A stretch of DNA of 64,000 nucleotides from Bacteroidota bacterium (lineage in GTDB: Bacteria; Bacteroidota; Bacteroidia; Sphingobacteriales; Sphingobacteriaceae). The stretch lies in NCBI GenBank assembly GCA_013288685.1, contig JABDBM010000011.1, positions 1-64,000 on the forward strand. The letters are read 5' to 3'. Every line of letters begins with the position of its first letter. The first letter of the stretch is position 1. Shown here piece after piece: positions 26,801 to 35,908 of the stretch. The notes under the pieces are model-generated. The model was not told the origin of the DNA. It saw only the letters and a program-made list of their open reading frames with translations, and did no database searches. The position numbers were made by a program, and so were the translations under genes.

Positions 26801-27475
26801 ATGAAATTTATATATCAAACCTGGTGGAAAGTACTGGCTGTACTGATCATTTTATACACCTTAGTTGCCGGCTTTTTGCTGGATGTGCCCAAATTACCCA
26901 TAATGCACGAAACCATCCGCAACGTTTATTTTCACGTACCTATGTGGATGGCCATGTTTACCGTTTTTACAATATCGGTTATTTACAGCGTTGCCTATTT
27001 AAACACAGGTAATGAGAAATACGATTTAATAGCCGTTGAGTGTGTTAACACTGGTACTTTTTTTTATGTGCTTGGGCTAATTACCGGCATGATGTGGGCA
27101 AAATATACCTGGGGCGCGTATTGGAGCAACGATCCCAAGCAGAACAGTGCTGCTATCGCCTTTTTGTTGTATTGTGCTTATGCTGTGTTGCGAAACTCTA
27201 TAGACGAGGAGCAAAAACGGGCGAAAATATCTGCCATCTATAACATATTTGCTTTCCCGATAATGGTGGTGCTTATTATGGTTTTACCGCGAATGACGGA
27301 TTCACTGCATCCCGGTAACGGTGGTAACCCTGCCTTCGGCAAACTGGATATGGACAACCACATGCGGATTGTGTTGTATCCGGCTTTTATAGCCTGGTGC
27401 CTGCTGGCAGTTTGGATTGCATCACTTAGATACCGTATCCGTTTAATTGAGTATAAAAGAAACGAAATAAATTAA
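26801..27475 (+). CDS. ccmC: Heme handling protein CcmC
   Basis: A 224-residue membrane protein with six predicted helices. The heme-handling tryptophan-rich WWD-type segment reads KYTWGAYWSNDPK, flanked by histidines in NVYFHVPMWM and MDNHMRIVLYPAF. CcmC loads heme onto CcmE in the system I cytochrome c pathway. ccmD follows after 1 nt, so both are translated from one transcript. The remaining ccm genes are scattered over the window. Confidence 0.94.
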   Translation: MKFIYQTWWKVLAVLIILYTLVAGFLLDVPKLPIMHETIRNVYFHVPMWMAMFTVFTISVIYSVAYLNTGNEKYDLIAVECVNTGTFFYVLGLITGMMWAKYTWGAYWSNDPKQNSAAIAFLLYCAYAVLRNSIDEEQKRAKISAIYNIFAFPIMVVLIMVLPRMTDSLHPGNGGNPAFGKLDMDNHMRIVLYPAFIAWCLLAVWIASLRYRIRLIEYKRNEIN

Positions 27476-27476
27476 C

Positions 27477-27686
27477 ATGAAGAAAATATTGCTTTTAGCA
27501 CTTTTGCTGGCAGGTTGTATGGTTGCTTTTGCGCAGCAAAGCGGTGGCGTTGAAATGGCCGATACCATGCGTAGCGAGGGTAAAATATATGTGGTAATAG
27601 CCACTATTACCATTATTTTTGTTGGATTGGCCATCTATTTGTTTGCAATTGACCGCCGGTTAAAAAAAATCGAAAAGGAAAAGTAG
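27477..27686 (+). CDS. ccmD: CcmD-like small membrane protein
   Basis: A 69-residue protein with a signal-like first helix (MKKILLLALLLAGCMVAFAQ), one central helix (about residues 36-55, YVVIATITIIFVGLAIYLF) and a basic C-terminal tail (DRRLKKIEKEK). Its size, single helix and position directly after ccmC match the CcmD family, which helps release holo-CcmE from CcmABC. The first helix may be a cleavable signal; a Cys at residue 14 could also hint at a lipoprotein, though the lipobox LLAGC is unusually early. Confidence 0.8.
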   Translation: MKKILLLALLLAGCMVAFAQQSGGVEMADTMRSEGKIYVVIATITIIFVGLAIYLFAIDRRLKKIEKEK

Positions 27687-27839
27687 TTCAAATATTTAGC
27701 CTATCGCGTTTAAACATGCATTTTAGTGTAATATTAAGCAGGTCGGATCAGTTAGTGGATAATAAATTTGCGATATTGATAAAAATTGTACCAAATTTGA
27801 GCACTTTTTTAACAATTTAATAATTATTCAAAATAGTTT

Positions 27840-29276
27840 ATGGATACTAATATTTTGGTTGAAGATGAAGAGACCCACTTTTTTGGTGATGTGTGTAAGA
27901 ATTTTGATTACGCTGCACAGTTCACTAATCATGAGGCAGGCTTATTAGACCAGATAAAATCGTGTAACAGCGTATACCGTTTCCGCTTCCCGATACGGCG
28001 CGCTCATGGCTTCGAAGTAATTGACGCATGGCGGGTTGAGCACTCGCAACATCAAAGCCCCACAAAAGGTGGCATCCGCTACAGCGAGATGGTTAATGAG
28101 GATGAGGTAATGGCCCTTGCCGCGTTAATGACCTACAAATGTGCCATTGTAAATGTACCTTTCGGCGGCGCAAAAGGCGGGATAAAAATCAATCCCAAAA
28201 ACTATTCGCTGCAGGAGCTTGAAAATATAACCCGCCGTTATACGGTAGAGCTAATCAAAAAAAACTTTATTGGCCCCAGCATTGACGTGCCTGCTCCGGA
28301 TTATGGATCGGGCGAGCGCGAGATGAGCTGGATTGCCGACACCTATGCCACCATGAACCCCGGCCAATTGGATGCCATGGGTTGCGTAACCGGGAAACCA
28401 ATTGCGCTGCAAGGCATACAGGGCCGTAAAGAAGCTACCGGCAGGGGAGTGGCCATCGCCATCCGCGAATGCGTAAGCGTTGCCGAGGATATGAAACGGA
28501 TTGGCCTTACAACTGGCTTATCGGGCAAGCGCGTAATTGTACAAGGCTTAGGTAATGTAGGCTATCATTCAGCAAAGTACCTGGCCGAGTTTGGCGCAAT
28601 TGTAGTTGGATTATGCGAGTATGAAGGCGCAATTTATAACGAAGACGGGCTGGATGTGGATGCAGTTTTTCAGCATCGCAAAGCAACCGGATCAATTTTA
28701 GGTTATCCTGGTGCAAAACAGGAGTTTAAAAACTCTATGGAAGGACTGGAGCAGCCCTGCGATATTTTAGTACCGGCAGCACTTGAAAACCAGATAACAG
28801 AATTAAACGTACGCAGCTTACATGCAAAAATAATTGCTGAAGGCGCCAACGGCCCTACATCGCCCGGAGCAGAAGAAATTTTTTACGAAGGTGGCGGCAT
28901 CATTATCCCCGATATGTATGCCAACGCCGGCGGTGTTACGGTTTCTTATTTCGAGTGGTTAAAAAACCTGTCGCACGTAGCATTTGGCCGTATGAACAGG
29001 CGTTTTGAAGAGAATACCAACCTTAACCTGGTAAATATGGTTGAAGGGTTAACCGGCGTGGCCCTAACACCCATGCAGCGGTCAACCATTATCAAAGGCG
29101 CATCCGAGCTGGAACTGGTAAATTCAGGTTTGGAAGATACCATGATCCGTTCATACCACGAGATCAGGGAAACCTTTAAGGCGACGCCTAAAATAGATAC
29201 ATTGCGCACCGCAGCTTTTGTAGGCGCTATCAACAAAATTGCCGGCTCGTACAAAACATTAGGTGTTTGGCCGTGA
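27840..29276 (+). CDS. gdhA: Glu/Leu/Phe/Val dehydrogenase (glutamate dehydrogenase)
   Basis: A 478-residue enzyme that interconverts glutamate and 2-oxoglutarate plus ammonia. The substrate domain has [10 protein letters not shown] and the catalytic-lysine loop [13 protein letters not shown], then [16 protein letters not shown]. The Rossmann domain has [15 protein letters not shown]. The family's [10 protein letters not shown] loop is present. The length fits the hexameric NAD(P)-dependent type II-like enzymes; cofactor choice cannot be settled by eye. A strong terminator follows. It separates ccmCD from ccmEF. Confidence 0.93.
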   Translation: MDTNILVEDEETHFFGDVCKNFDYAAQFTNHEAGLLDQIKSCNSVYRFRFPIRRAHGFEVIDAWRVEHSQHQSPTKGGIRYSEMVNEDEVMALAALMTYKCAIVNVPFGGAKGGIKINPKNYSLQELENITRRYTVELIKKNFIGPSIDVPAPDYGSGEREMSWIADTYATMNPGQLDAMGCVTGKPIALQGIQGRKEATGRGVAIAIRECVSVAEDMKRIGLTTGLSGKRVIVQGLGNVGYHSAKYLAEFGAIVVGLCEYEGAIYNEDGLDVDAVFQHRKATGSILGYPGAKQEFKNSMEGLEQPCDILVPAALENQITELNVRSLHAKIIAEGANGPTSPGAEEIFYEGGGIIIPDMYANAGGVTVSYFEWLKNLSHVAFGRMNRRFEENTNLNLVNMVEGLTGVALTPMQRSTIIKGASELELVNSGLEDTMIRSYHEIRETFKATPKIDTLRTAAFVGAINKIAGSYKTLGVWP

Positions 29277-29325
29277 TTTTTTTGTTGTTGTAGTGTTTTA
29301 AAGTTGAAATGTTTTAATTTATTGC

Positions 29326-29360
29326 ATGGCCGAACAGGGGAACTGTTCGGCCATTTTGTT
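29326..29360 (+). terminator. Intrinsic terminator after glutamate dehydrogenase
   Basis: A 12-bp perfect stem (ATGGCCGAACAG / CTGTTCGGCCAT) with a GGGAA loop, followed by TTTGTT. Confidence 0.9.
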
Positions 29361-29421
29361 ACGATGAAATATATTTGTCAGTCAGACATATAAGTTACAT
29401 CAATTAACAAACTAAACTTGC

Positions 29422-29429
29422 TACTTTTA
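29422..29429 (+). promoter_or_regulatory. -7-like box TACTTTTA of the T9SS cargo operon
   Basis: One mismatch to TAnnTTTG (final A), 14 nt upstream of the ATG at 29444. Confidence 0.5.
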
Positions 29430-29443
29430 TACGGACAAACGTG

Positions 29444-31132
29444 ATGAAGCCAATTATATATCTGTTCGTATTATTTTTATTGATAAGTTTTGGTGCGCTG
29501 GGCCAAACCAGTACGCCAAATATTGGCTTTGAGGACGGTTCATTTAACCATTGGGAATGCTTTGTTGGCTTTATCGACTCGGCCGGGAATATTAATGTTA
29601 CCTCTTCCGCCAATATTTACGACCGCCATACCATGATTGGCGCCGAGTCGGCAGGGATAACCGATCCTTATGGTAAATTTCCGGTGCTTTGCCCCAATGG
29701 CAGTAAACATTCTATCAGGTTAGGTAATTCTGATACTGCCAAACAGGCCGAACGGGTTACCTATACTTTCACGGTACCCAGCGAAAGCGCTTTCAGCATT
29801 ATTTTTAATTACGCGGTTGTTTTACAGAACCCTAATCATCAGCCCTATCAGCAACCTAAATTTACCGCCAGGGTGTACGACATAAGCGATAGTAAATATA
29901 TCGATTGTCCTTCCTTTAATTTTGTTGCCGGTACAAACCTGCCGGGATTTAAATTATCAAACGTGGTGGGAGCTCGCGGCGCGTCTATTTATTACAAAGA
30001 TTGGTCAACCGCGACGGTAGACCTGCATTTGTTTGCCGGTAAAACCATGCGTATAGAGTTTACCACCAATGATTGCACAAAGGGGGCGCATTTTGGCTAT
30101 GCTTACCTGGATGTAATTGAAAACACTGATACGCCCATCGCCGGCAATGCTTATTGCGCCGGGCAAAAATCAGTAACATTATATGCGCCAAACGGTTTTG
30201 CATCATACCAATGGTTTAACGGCGATCTGTCGCAACAAGTGGGCGTGGGGCAGAGTATCACCTTGTCGCCGCCACCGCCCGATTTAAGCAAGTTTGCTGT
30301 AAAAATTTTTCCGTATCCCGATTTGGGTTGTGTAGATACCCTGTACACGATAGTAAACCGTATTGATGAAGGGTTTAGATTAAATGTGATGGATACGGTA
30401 CACGGCTGCACCGGCGAGGGGGCCGATCTTACTGCACCAGCCGTAACCGCGGGCAGCAGCGCCGGGATGACGCTTACTTATTTTAATGATGTTTTAGGCA
30501 CCAGTCACTTATACAATCCCAACAAAATAACAACACCGGGCACTTATTATATCCAGGGAGTTAATAAAGAAGGCTGCATGAATATATTGCCTGTGCAGGT
30601 AGTAATTGGCCTGCCACCACTTGACGTATCCGACCCTGAGCCCATTACATTTCCGGCGGCAATTGATTTGTCAAAGACATTTACTCACCACCCCGGAGTT
30701 ACTTATAGTTATTATAACGATGCTTCAACTTCATCGCCGGTGCAAAACTATACCAATATCCAATATTCGAACAAATTCTATATTAAAGCCGAAGATCTTT
30801 ACGGATGCGACACTATGGCCCAGGTAAATGTGGTAGTAAACCCGCCGGCGCCTTATACAGTAACTGCCCCTACAGCATTTACCCCGAACAGCGATGGCAT
30901 AAACGATCATTTTATAGTAACCTTAGCCGGTATAGCAAGCTTTCAATCGGTAAGGATATTTAACCGGTACGGCCAGTTGGTTTTTACCGCCAAATCGCCG
31001 GGCGAGTTTTGGGATGGTAATTTTAACGGACAAAAGCTGCCCGCAGGGACCTATTACTGGGTATTTGAGGGGATGGACGATTATTATAAGCGGAAATTCA
31101 GCAAGGCTGCCTACATAACACTATTACGATGA
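29444..31132 (+). CDS. T9SS type B sorting domain (gliding motility-associated C-terminal) surface protein
   Basis: A 562-residue secreted protein. A signal peptide (ISFGALGQ) precedes a jelly-roll-like N-terminal region (about residues 30-230, including HSIRLGNSD), two or three Ig-like or PKD-like modules rich in Cys and Pro, and a C-terminal domain of about 85 residues. This last domain (PTAFTPNSDGINDHFIV, then VRIFNRYGQLVF and KLPAGTYYWVFEG) is the CHU_C/type B signal that routes cargo through the type 9 secretion system. I use ATG 29444; a GTG one codon upstream is possible. It overlaps the next gene by 4 nt and leads a three- or four-gene operon. Confidence 0.92.
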   Translation: MKPIIYLFVLFLLISFGALGQTSTPNIGFEDGSFNHWECFVGFIDSAGNINVTSSANIYDRHTMIGAESAGITDPYGKFPVLCPNGSKHSIRLGNSDTAKQAERVTYTFTVPSESAFSIIFNYAVVLQNPNHQPYQQPKFTARVYDISDSKYIDCPSFNFVAGTNLPGFKLSNVVGARGASIYYKDWSTATVDLHLFAGKTMRIEFTTNDCTKGAHFGYAYLDVIENTDTPIAGNAYCAGQKSVTLYAPNGFASYQWFNGDLSQQVGVGQSITLSPPPPDLSKFAVKIFPYPDLGCVDTLYTIVNRIDEGFRLNVMDTVHGCTGEGADLTAPAVTAGSSAGMTLTYFNDVLGTSHLYNPNKITTPGTYYIQGVNKEGCMNILPVQVVIGLPPLDVSDPEPITFPAAIDLSKTFTHHPGVTYSYYNDASTSSPVQNYTNIQYSNKFYIKAEDLYGCDTMAQVNVVVNPPAPYTVTAPTAFTPNSDGINDHFIVTLAGIASFQSVRIFNRYGQLVFTAKSPGEFWDGNFNGQKLPAGTYYWVFEGMDDYYKRKFSKAAYITLLR

Positions 31133-31752
31133 ACCACAGAATTGTTGTTGTAACGATCCAGCTTTTATTAATTAGTACCAGCCTTTTTGCACAATCAGCG
31201 GCAGAAAGTTTTGAATCGGCGTTAATACCAAAAAAGGGTGGGGCAGTGGTTGTTTATTCGGGCGATAGTCATTCGTTTACAGTGGATATTATCTCTGATG
31301 ATATAAAGCCCCTTGATCATCCGGGGATGGTAATCGTAGATAATAAAACGTTGCAATTTGTATGTATAGGTTATAAAGTAGTAAAGGAAAATGGCACTGC
31401 CGAAGAAATACAAAAAACGCAATTGCTAACTTATATGCAGTATGAGCTGGATTATGTTAAAAATGATGTAAATATGGATTACACAGACCTGCATAAGTAT
31501 TGGGTAGTTATTAACGACAAAATTTTTCTTTTATGGTATTATAACATGCCTGCCGACAACAAATCGGTATTAAAACAAATTAACCTCTCCACCCTTTGCT
31601 TTACGCATGTCTTAAATTTAAACACTCCGTTTGTTAACGGCGATAATTTTGATGATGATAAGGGCTTATTATTAAAAGTTGCCCAAACGCTAAAGCAAAA
31701 CAATTTTAAGATAAGCTTCGACGATCTATATAAAAAACTTAATCCTAAATGA
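31129..31752 (+). CDS. Secreted protein of unknown function
   Basis: A 207-residue protein with a clear signal peptide (LLLISTSLFAQS). The mature part is acidic, rich in Asp, Asn and Tyr, with no Cys cluster and no motif I recognise. It overlaps the T9SS cargo gene upstream by 4 nt (ATGA) and the membrane-protein gene downstream by 4 nt, so all three are translationally coupled and it may assist or accompany the surface protein. Confidence 0.75.
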   Translation: MNHRIVVVTIQLLLISTSLFAQSAAESFESALIPKKGGAVVVYSGDSHSFTVDIISDDIKPLDHPGMVIVDNKTLQFVCIGYKVVKENGTAEEIQKTQLLTYMQYELDYVKNDVNMDYTDLHKYWVVINDKIFLLWYYNMPADNKSVLKQINLSTLCFTHVLNLNTPFVNGDNFDDDKGLLLKVAQTLKQNNFKISFDDLYKKLNPK

Positions 31753-32258
31753 ACAAACTGGCCGTCAAGAAAAACGAAAACCGGCAGGCACTAAGGCGCG
31801 ATAAAATTTTGGCATACATCAAGTTTGTTCTCTACGTTTTAGGCGCTGTTAGCAGTTTTTATACAGCGGTGCAATATGATTTTACGTTTATCAGCTTTTG
31901 GACAGTGCTATTAATTGCGGTACCCCCCGGATTGCTTACCGCGTTTATTTTATTAAAGAATTACAAGTCGTATTTTTATTCGGTTGCACTGTTCAGCTTT
32001 TTCTTTTCCGGGGCATTTTTTTTGATCAATAATTTTTCCAAAGAGCCATTTATTAAACTGAAACTACCGATTCTTAAAAAGATGGAAGGAGGGCGGGGCG
32101 GCCCGTATGTAACGATACAGTACGATGGATTCGACGAAACCATCGCTGTAAATGATGATGACGACAACCTGCAATTTAAACATGCATTGTATCTTAACCT
32201 AACTGTTAAAAAAGGAACGTTTGGCTACTATATTATCGAGGACAGAAAATTAGAATAA
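31749..32258 (+). CDS. Two-helix membrane protein of unknown function, paralogue 1
   Basis: A 169-residue protein with a basic N-terminus, predicted membrane helices at about residues 20-42, 48-70 and 75-95, and a soluble C-terminal domain (KMEGGRGGPYVTIQYDGFD, then QFKHALYLNLTVKKGTFGYY). It is closely related to the gene at 32312-32839; the last 28 residues are nearly identical in protein and in DNA. I do not recognise the family. It overlaps the gene upstream by 4 nt. Confidence 0.75.
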   Translation: MNKLAVKKNENRQALRRDKILAYIKFVLYVLGAVSSFYTAVQYDFTFISFWTVLLIAVPPGLLTAFILLKNYKSYFYSVALFSFFFSGAFFLINNFSKEPFIKLKLPILKKMEGGRGGPYVTIQYDGFDETIAVNDDDDNLQFKHALYLNLTVKKGTFGYYIIEDRKLE

Positions 32259-32311
32259 AAACCGCCGTAATAGCAATGGTTATAAACACAAATAAAAAAA
32301 TATAGTAACCG

Positions 32312-32839
32312 ATGATGAATTTCGCCAAACGGATGGAAAAGCTGGCTAAACGGAAGAACGACCGCATACAGTTTTTAAGAAAAAATAAAATTCAGACAAC
32401 GATATATTTTGCGTCATTTATAATGATTTTTGTTGGCGCAATTTATAGTGGCAGGCAATATAATTTTACTTTTATCAGTTTTTGGACAGCGGTGTTAATC
32501 GGAACGATCCCGGGGGGAATTTCCGCGCTTATTTTGATACGAAAATTTAAATTTGGCGCCGCATTTATCATCTCGAACGCGCTTCTTTGTGGTATATTTT
32601 TCCTGATCAATGGATATTCAACAAACCGGGTTATAACGTTAAAACAACCAATTACGGAAAAGATAGTAGGCGGCCGAACTGGACCTTATGTAACGGTGCA
32701 ATTTGACGGTATTGACAAAACTATTTCTGTGAACATTGATCCCAACTCCGCGCAATTTAAACATGCATTGTATCTTAACCTAACCGTTAAAAAAGGAACG
32801 TTTGGATATTATATTATTGAAGACAGAAAGTTGGAATAA
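32312..32839 (+). CDS. Two-helix membrane protein of unknown function, paralogue 2
   Basis: A 175-residue paralogue of 31749-32258, with the same helix layout (about residues 30-95), the same YNFTFISFWTAVL block and the same soluble tail (GGRTGPYVTVQFDGIDKTIS). The N-terminal halves differ much more than the C-terminal thirty residues, a pattern that suggests local gene conversion. Two in-frame ATGs (32312 and 32315) are equally good. It lies 53 nt after its partner, probably in the same unit. Confidence 0.75.
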   Translation: MMNFAKRMEKLAKRKNDRIQFLRKNKIQTTIYFASFIMIFVGAIYSGRQYNFTFISFWTAVLIGTIPGGISALILIRKFKFGAAFIISNALLCGIFFLINGYSTNRVITLKQPITEKIVGGRTGPYVTVQFDGIDKTISVNIDPNSAQFKHALYLNLTVKKGTFGYYIIEDRKLE

Positions 32840-32864
32840 ATCCAAAAAGTAAAGTAAAAAGCGC

Positions 32865-32918
32865 CGGAAGTCTCCGTCTTTCGGACTTTACTGACTTTCC
32901 CGACTTTTCGGACTAAGA
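32865..32918. repeat. Degenerate word array, GACTTTC family
   Basis: Words of the type TTTCGGACTTTACTGACTTT and CCCGACTTTTCGGACT upstream of ccmE; related to 55962 and 61502. Confidence 0.65.
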
Positions 32919-32976
32919 AGAACGATTCTAAATAAGATTAATGTCTTGTAATAAACATTATTAACTTTACGTTTTG

Positions 32977-32984
32977 TACTTTTG
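32977..32984 (+). promoter_or_regulatory. -7 box TACTTTTG of ccmE
   Basis: Perfect TAnnTTTG 29 nt upstream of the ccmE ATG; the predicted leader contains an AGGAGGT sequence. Confidence 0.65.
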
Positions 32985-32997
32985 TAATCCGAAATAC

Positions 32998-33004
32998 AGG
33001 AGGT
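32998..33004 (+). promoter_or_regulatory. Shine-Dalgarno AGGAGGT of ccmE
   Basis: A full-strength anti-16S match 9 nt before the ATG. This is unusual in a phylum whose genes mostly lack it, and unlike the leaderless-type starts elsewhere in this window. Confidence 0.6.
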
Positions 33005-33013
33005 AAACCGCTC

Positions 33014-33424
33014 ATGAAAAAAAGTTCAATTTTAGGTTTGGTAACCATAGCGGTAGCTATTGCCGTTATTATCAGTCTTTACTCCAGCACCAGCACTTAC
33101 GGTACGTTTAACGATGCCAAAAAAACAGAAAGTGAATTGCATGTAGTAGGTCACCTGGATAAAGACAAGGCTTTGTATTACGATGCCGCAAAAGATGCCA
33201 ACTATTTTTCGTTTTATGTAAAAGACAATAAGGGCGAAGAATGTAAAGTAGTATATGGCGGCACCAAACCGCAGGATTTTGAAAAATCGGAGCAAATTGT
33301 TCTAACCGGCAAGATGGAGGGCACTGAATTTCATGCATCCACTATCCTGATGAAATGCCCTTCCAAGTACACCAAGGATCAAGTAGAAGTTACAGAGGCT
33401 AAAGCAAAATCGGCCAATTTATAA
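33014..33424 (+). CDS. ccmE: Cytochrome c maturation heme chaperone CcmE, CxxxY type
   Basis: A 136-residue periplasmic protein anchored by one N-terminal helix (residues about 6-24). The OB-fold core has HVVGHLDKDKALYY, FSFYVKDNKG and the family's VVYGGTKPQDF. The heme-attachment site reads CPSKY (C115 to Y119), so Cys replaces the histidine of classic HxxxY CcmE. CxxxY forms are known from some archaea and Desulfovibrio. CcmE receives heme from CcmC and passes it to the CcmF lyase, whose gene starts 9 nt downstream. Confidence 0.93.
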   Translation: MKKSSILGLVTIAVAIAVIISLYSSTSTYGTFNDAKKTESELHVVGHLDKDKALYYDAAKDANYFSFYVKDNKGEECKVVYGGTKPQDFEKSEQIVLTGKMEGTEFHASTILMKCPSKYTKDQVEVTEAKAKSANL

Positions 33425-33433
33425 AATCATTTA

Positions 33434-35899
33434 ATGGATAAAGTTTTTCAGGGCGAACATTTGTTACCCGGCCATATCGGGCAAATGTTTGTTATTCTCT
33501 CTTTCGGCGGGGCGCTGCTTTCAACTATAAGTTATTATTTTGCCACTACCAGCACCGATAAGCTGGATACCTCGTGGTTGCGCATGGGCCGCTGGGCTTT
33601 TTACATCAATAGCTTGTCTATTTTGGGTTTGGGCACTTGCCTTTTTTATGTAATTTACAATCACTATTTCGAATATCATTATGCCTGGGCATATACCTCA
33701 CGTTCATTGCCGGTGTACTATATTGTATCCGGTTTTTGGAACGGACAGGAAGGCGGCTTTATGCTATGGACTTTCTGGCAAGCCGTTTTAGGTAATATCC
33801 TTATCCGCAAAGCGAAATCATGGGAGAAACCGGTGATGACCGTTATCGGCCTTTCGCAATTGTTTTTGGCTTCGATGTTGTTGGGTATCGAATTTTTTGG
33901 CGCCCGAATAGGCAGTTCGCCATTTTTGCTGTTACGTAATGCCGTTGAAGGTCCCATTTTCTCTCGCACCGATTATTTGAGTTTTATAAAAGACGGTCAG
34001 GGCATGAACCCGCTGCTGCAAAATTACTGGATGGTAATACACCCGCCAACCTTGTTTTTAGGTTTAGCATCAGTAGTAGTTCCGTTTGCTTATGCGATAG
34101 CTGGTTTATGGCAAAAGCGTTTTAAAGAATGGATAACTCCAGCTATCCCTTACACGTTGTTTGCCGGTATGATTTTGGGTATTGGCGTTATAATGGGTTC
34201 GCTTTGGGCTTATGAATCGCTCAACTTTGGCGGCTTTTGGGCCTGGGACCCGGTAGAGAATGGATCCATCTTCCCCTGGCTTACGCTGATAGGCGGCGTG
34301 CACGTGATGATTGTTTATAAAAATACAGGTCACTCATACTTTACCGCGACATTTTTAATATTGATGAGTTTTGTTATGGTGCTGTATATGTCTTTCCTGG
34401 CGCGCAGTGGTGTGCTCGGCGAAACTTCTGTACATGCCTTTACCGACTTAGGAATGTTTTGGCACCTGGTTGTTTTTATACTGGTATTTTTGGGTCTATC
34501 GTTATTCTTTTTAATTACGCGGTTTAAAGAAATGCCTATTACCAAAAAGGATGAGGATACCTATTCGCGCGAGTTTTGGATGTTTGTGGGCGCAATCTTT
34601 TTAGCTTTATCCTGCTTCCATTTGGTGCTGGTAACTTCTATACCCGTTTGGAACCGCATGTTTGGTACCAAAGTAGCGCCGCCGGTAGATTTGGTTGGCC
34701 ACTATAACGTAATACAAGGTTCGTTTGCAATGGTGATAACGCTGCTTACCGGTATAACCCAGTTTTTAAAATATAAGAAGACAGATACCACCCGCTTTTT
34801 CATCACCACGTTGGTATACATTGGTGGGGCCGTACTAATAACGGCGCTTATTGTTTGGGGAACGGGCTTGTACAAGCTGAAGTTTGTCTTTATGATGGTG
34901 ATGCTGGGCTCCATTTATTCGCTGCTGGTAAACGGCAAAGTGCTGGCCGATGCGTTGAAAGGTAAATTTAAACTGGCCGGGTCGGCCGTGGCCCATATTG
35001 GTTTCGGTTTGATGCTGGTTGGCGCACTGATAGCCGCCGGCACCCGCGAAGTGGTGTCAAAAAATGAAACAGGCAACATTAATATTGCAGGTTTTGATAA
35101 AAACACCGGCGCAGGTGATGCAAAGGAAAATGTCATGATCTACAAAAATCAACCCACCAAAATGGGTGATTATACGGTAACCTACATTGGCGACTCGACA
35201 GCGGAGCCCAACCACTACTATAAAGTTGATTACAAGCGTTTGGACGCCGCAGGTAAAATTACCGAAGAGTTTGTGTTAAAGCCTAACGTACAGATAAGCC
35301 GCGAAATGGGGCTAACGCCATCGCCTGATACCAAACATTATTTAACGCACGATTTGTACACGCATATTACTGCGTTACCACAGCCCAAAGCAGCAGCCCC
35401 GGCTGATGGCGGTGCACATGGCGAAGCAGATGACGATGCCGATTATGATGCACCTATTGCCCACGAAGTGGCGGTAGGGGATACCATTCGATTCCGTGAA
35501 GGGTATATGATACTTAAATCGTTGAACAAGGAGGCACACGTACAGAACATACCTATTACTGCCGATGATATAGCTGTAGGTGCTAAACTGGAAGTCTTTT
35601 CGCACGAAAAAACCTACGAGGCCGAGCCTGTTTACATGATAAAAGACAAAAAGAGCGTTTTTGATTTTGACCGAAAGGTTGAAGATGCCGGATTGAAACT
35701 GCGTTTGTCAAAAATATTGCCCGATAAAGGCAAGGTAGAAATCACCGTTTACCAGCAGCCCCAAAACAAACGTCCGTGGATAGTAATGCGCGCGTTGGAT
35801 TTTCCATACATCAACTTCCTGTGGGCTGGAACAGTCATTATGATTATTGGTTTTTTACTTTCGATCTTCCGCCGAAACAGCGAATTGAAAGTAGAATAG
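33434..35899 (+). CDS. ccmF: Cytochrome c heme lyase subunit CcmF
   Basis: An 821-residue polytopic membrane protein. Conserved parts seen are WNGQEGGFMLWTFW, the histidine pair in NYWMVIHPPTLF, and the WWD segment FGGFWAWDPVENGSIFPWL, with LARSGVLGETSVHAF after it. About 14 helices are followed by a periplasmic domain of some 230 residues (with a His/Asp-rich insert near ADGGAHGEADDDADYDAP) and a last helix near residue 800. It ligates heme to apocytochromes c. It is longer than the roughly 650-residue proteobacterial form, because of that C-terminal domain. The gene is in an operon with ccmE. Confidence 0.94.
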   Translation: MDKVFQGEHLLPGHIGQMFVILSFGGALLSTISYYFATTSTDKLDTSWLRMGRWAFYINSLSILGLGTCLFYVIYNHYFEYHYAWAYTSRSLPVYYIVSGFWNGQEGGFMLWTFWQAVLGNILIRKAKSWEKPVMTVIGLSQLFLASMLLGIEFFGARIGSSPFLLLRNAVEGPIFSRTDYLSFIKDGQGMNPLLQNYWMVIHPPTLFLGLASVVVPFAYAIAGLWQKRFKEWITPAIPYTLFAGMILGIGVIMGSLWAYESLNFGGFWAWDPVENGSIFPWLTLIGGVHVMIVYKNTGHSYFTATFLILMSFVMVLYMSFLARSGVLGETSVHAFTDLGMFWHLVVFILVFLGLSLFFLITRFKEMPITKKDEDTYSREFWMFVGAIFLALSCFHLVLVTSIPVWNRMFGTKVAPPVDLVGHYNVIQGSFAMVITLLTGITQFLKYKKTDTTRFFITTLVYIGGAVLITALIVWGTGLYKLKFVFMMVMLGSIYSLLVNGKVLADALKGKFKLAGSAVAHIGFGLMLVGALIAAGTREVVSKNETGNINIAGFDKNTGAGDAKENVMIYKNQPTKMGDYTVTYIGDSTAEPNHYYKVDYKRLDAAGKITEEFVLKPNVQISREMGLTPSPDTKHYLTHDLYTHITALPQPKAAAPADGGAHGEADDDADYDAPIAHEVAVGDTIRFREGYMILKSLNKEAHVQNIPITADDIAVGAKLEVFSHEKTYEAEPVYMIKDKKSVFDFDRKVEDAGLKLRLSKILPDKGKVEITVYQQPQNKRPWIVMRALDFPYINFLWAGTVIMIIGFLLSIFRRNSELKVE

Positions 35900-35908
35900 C
35901 CATTTTAA

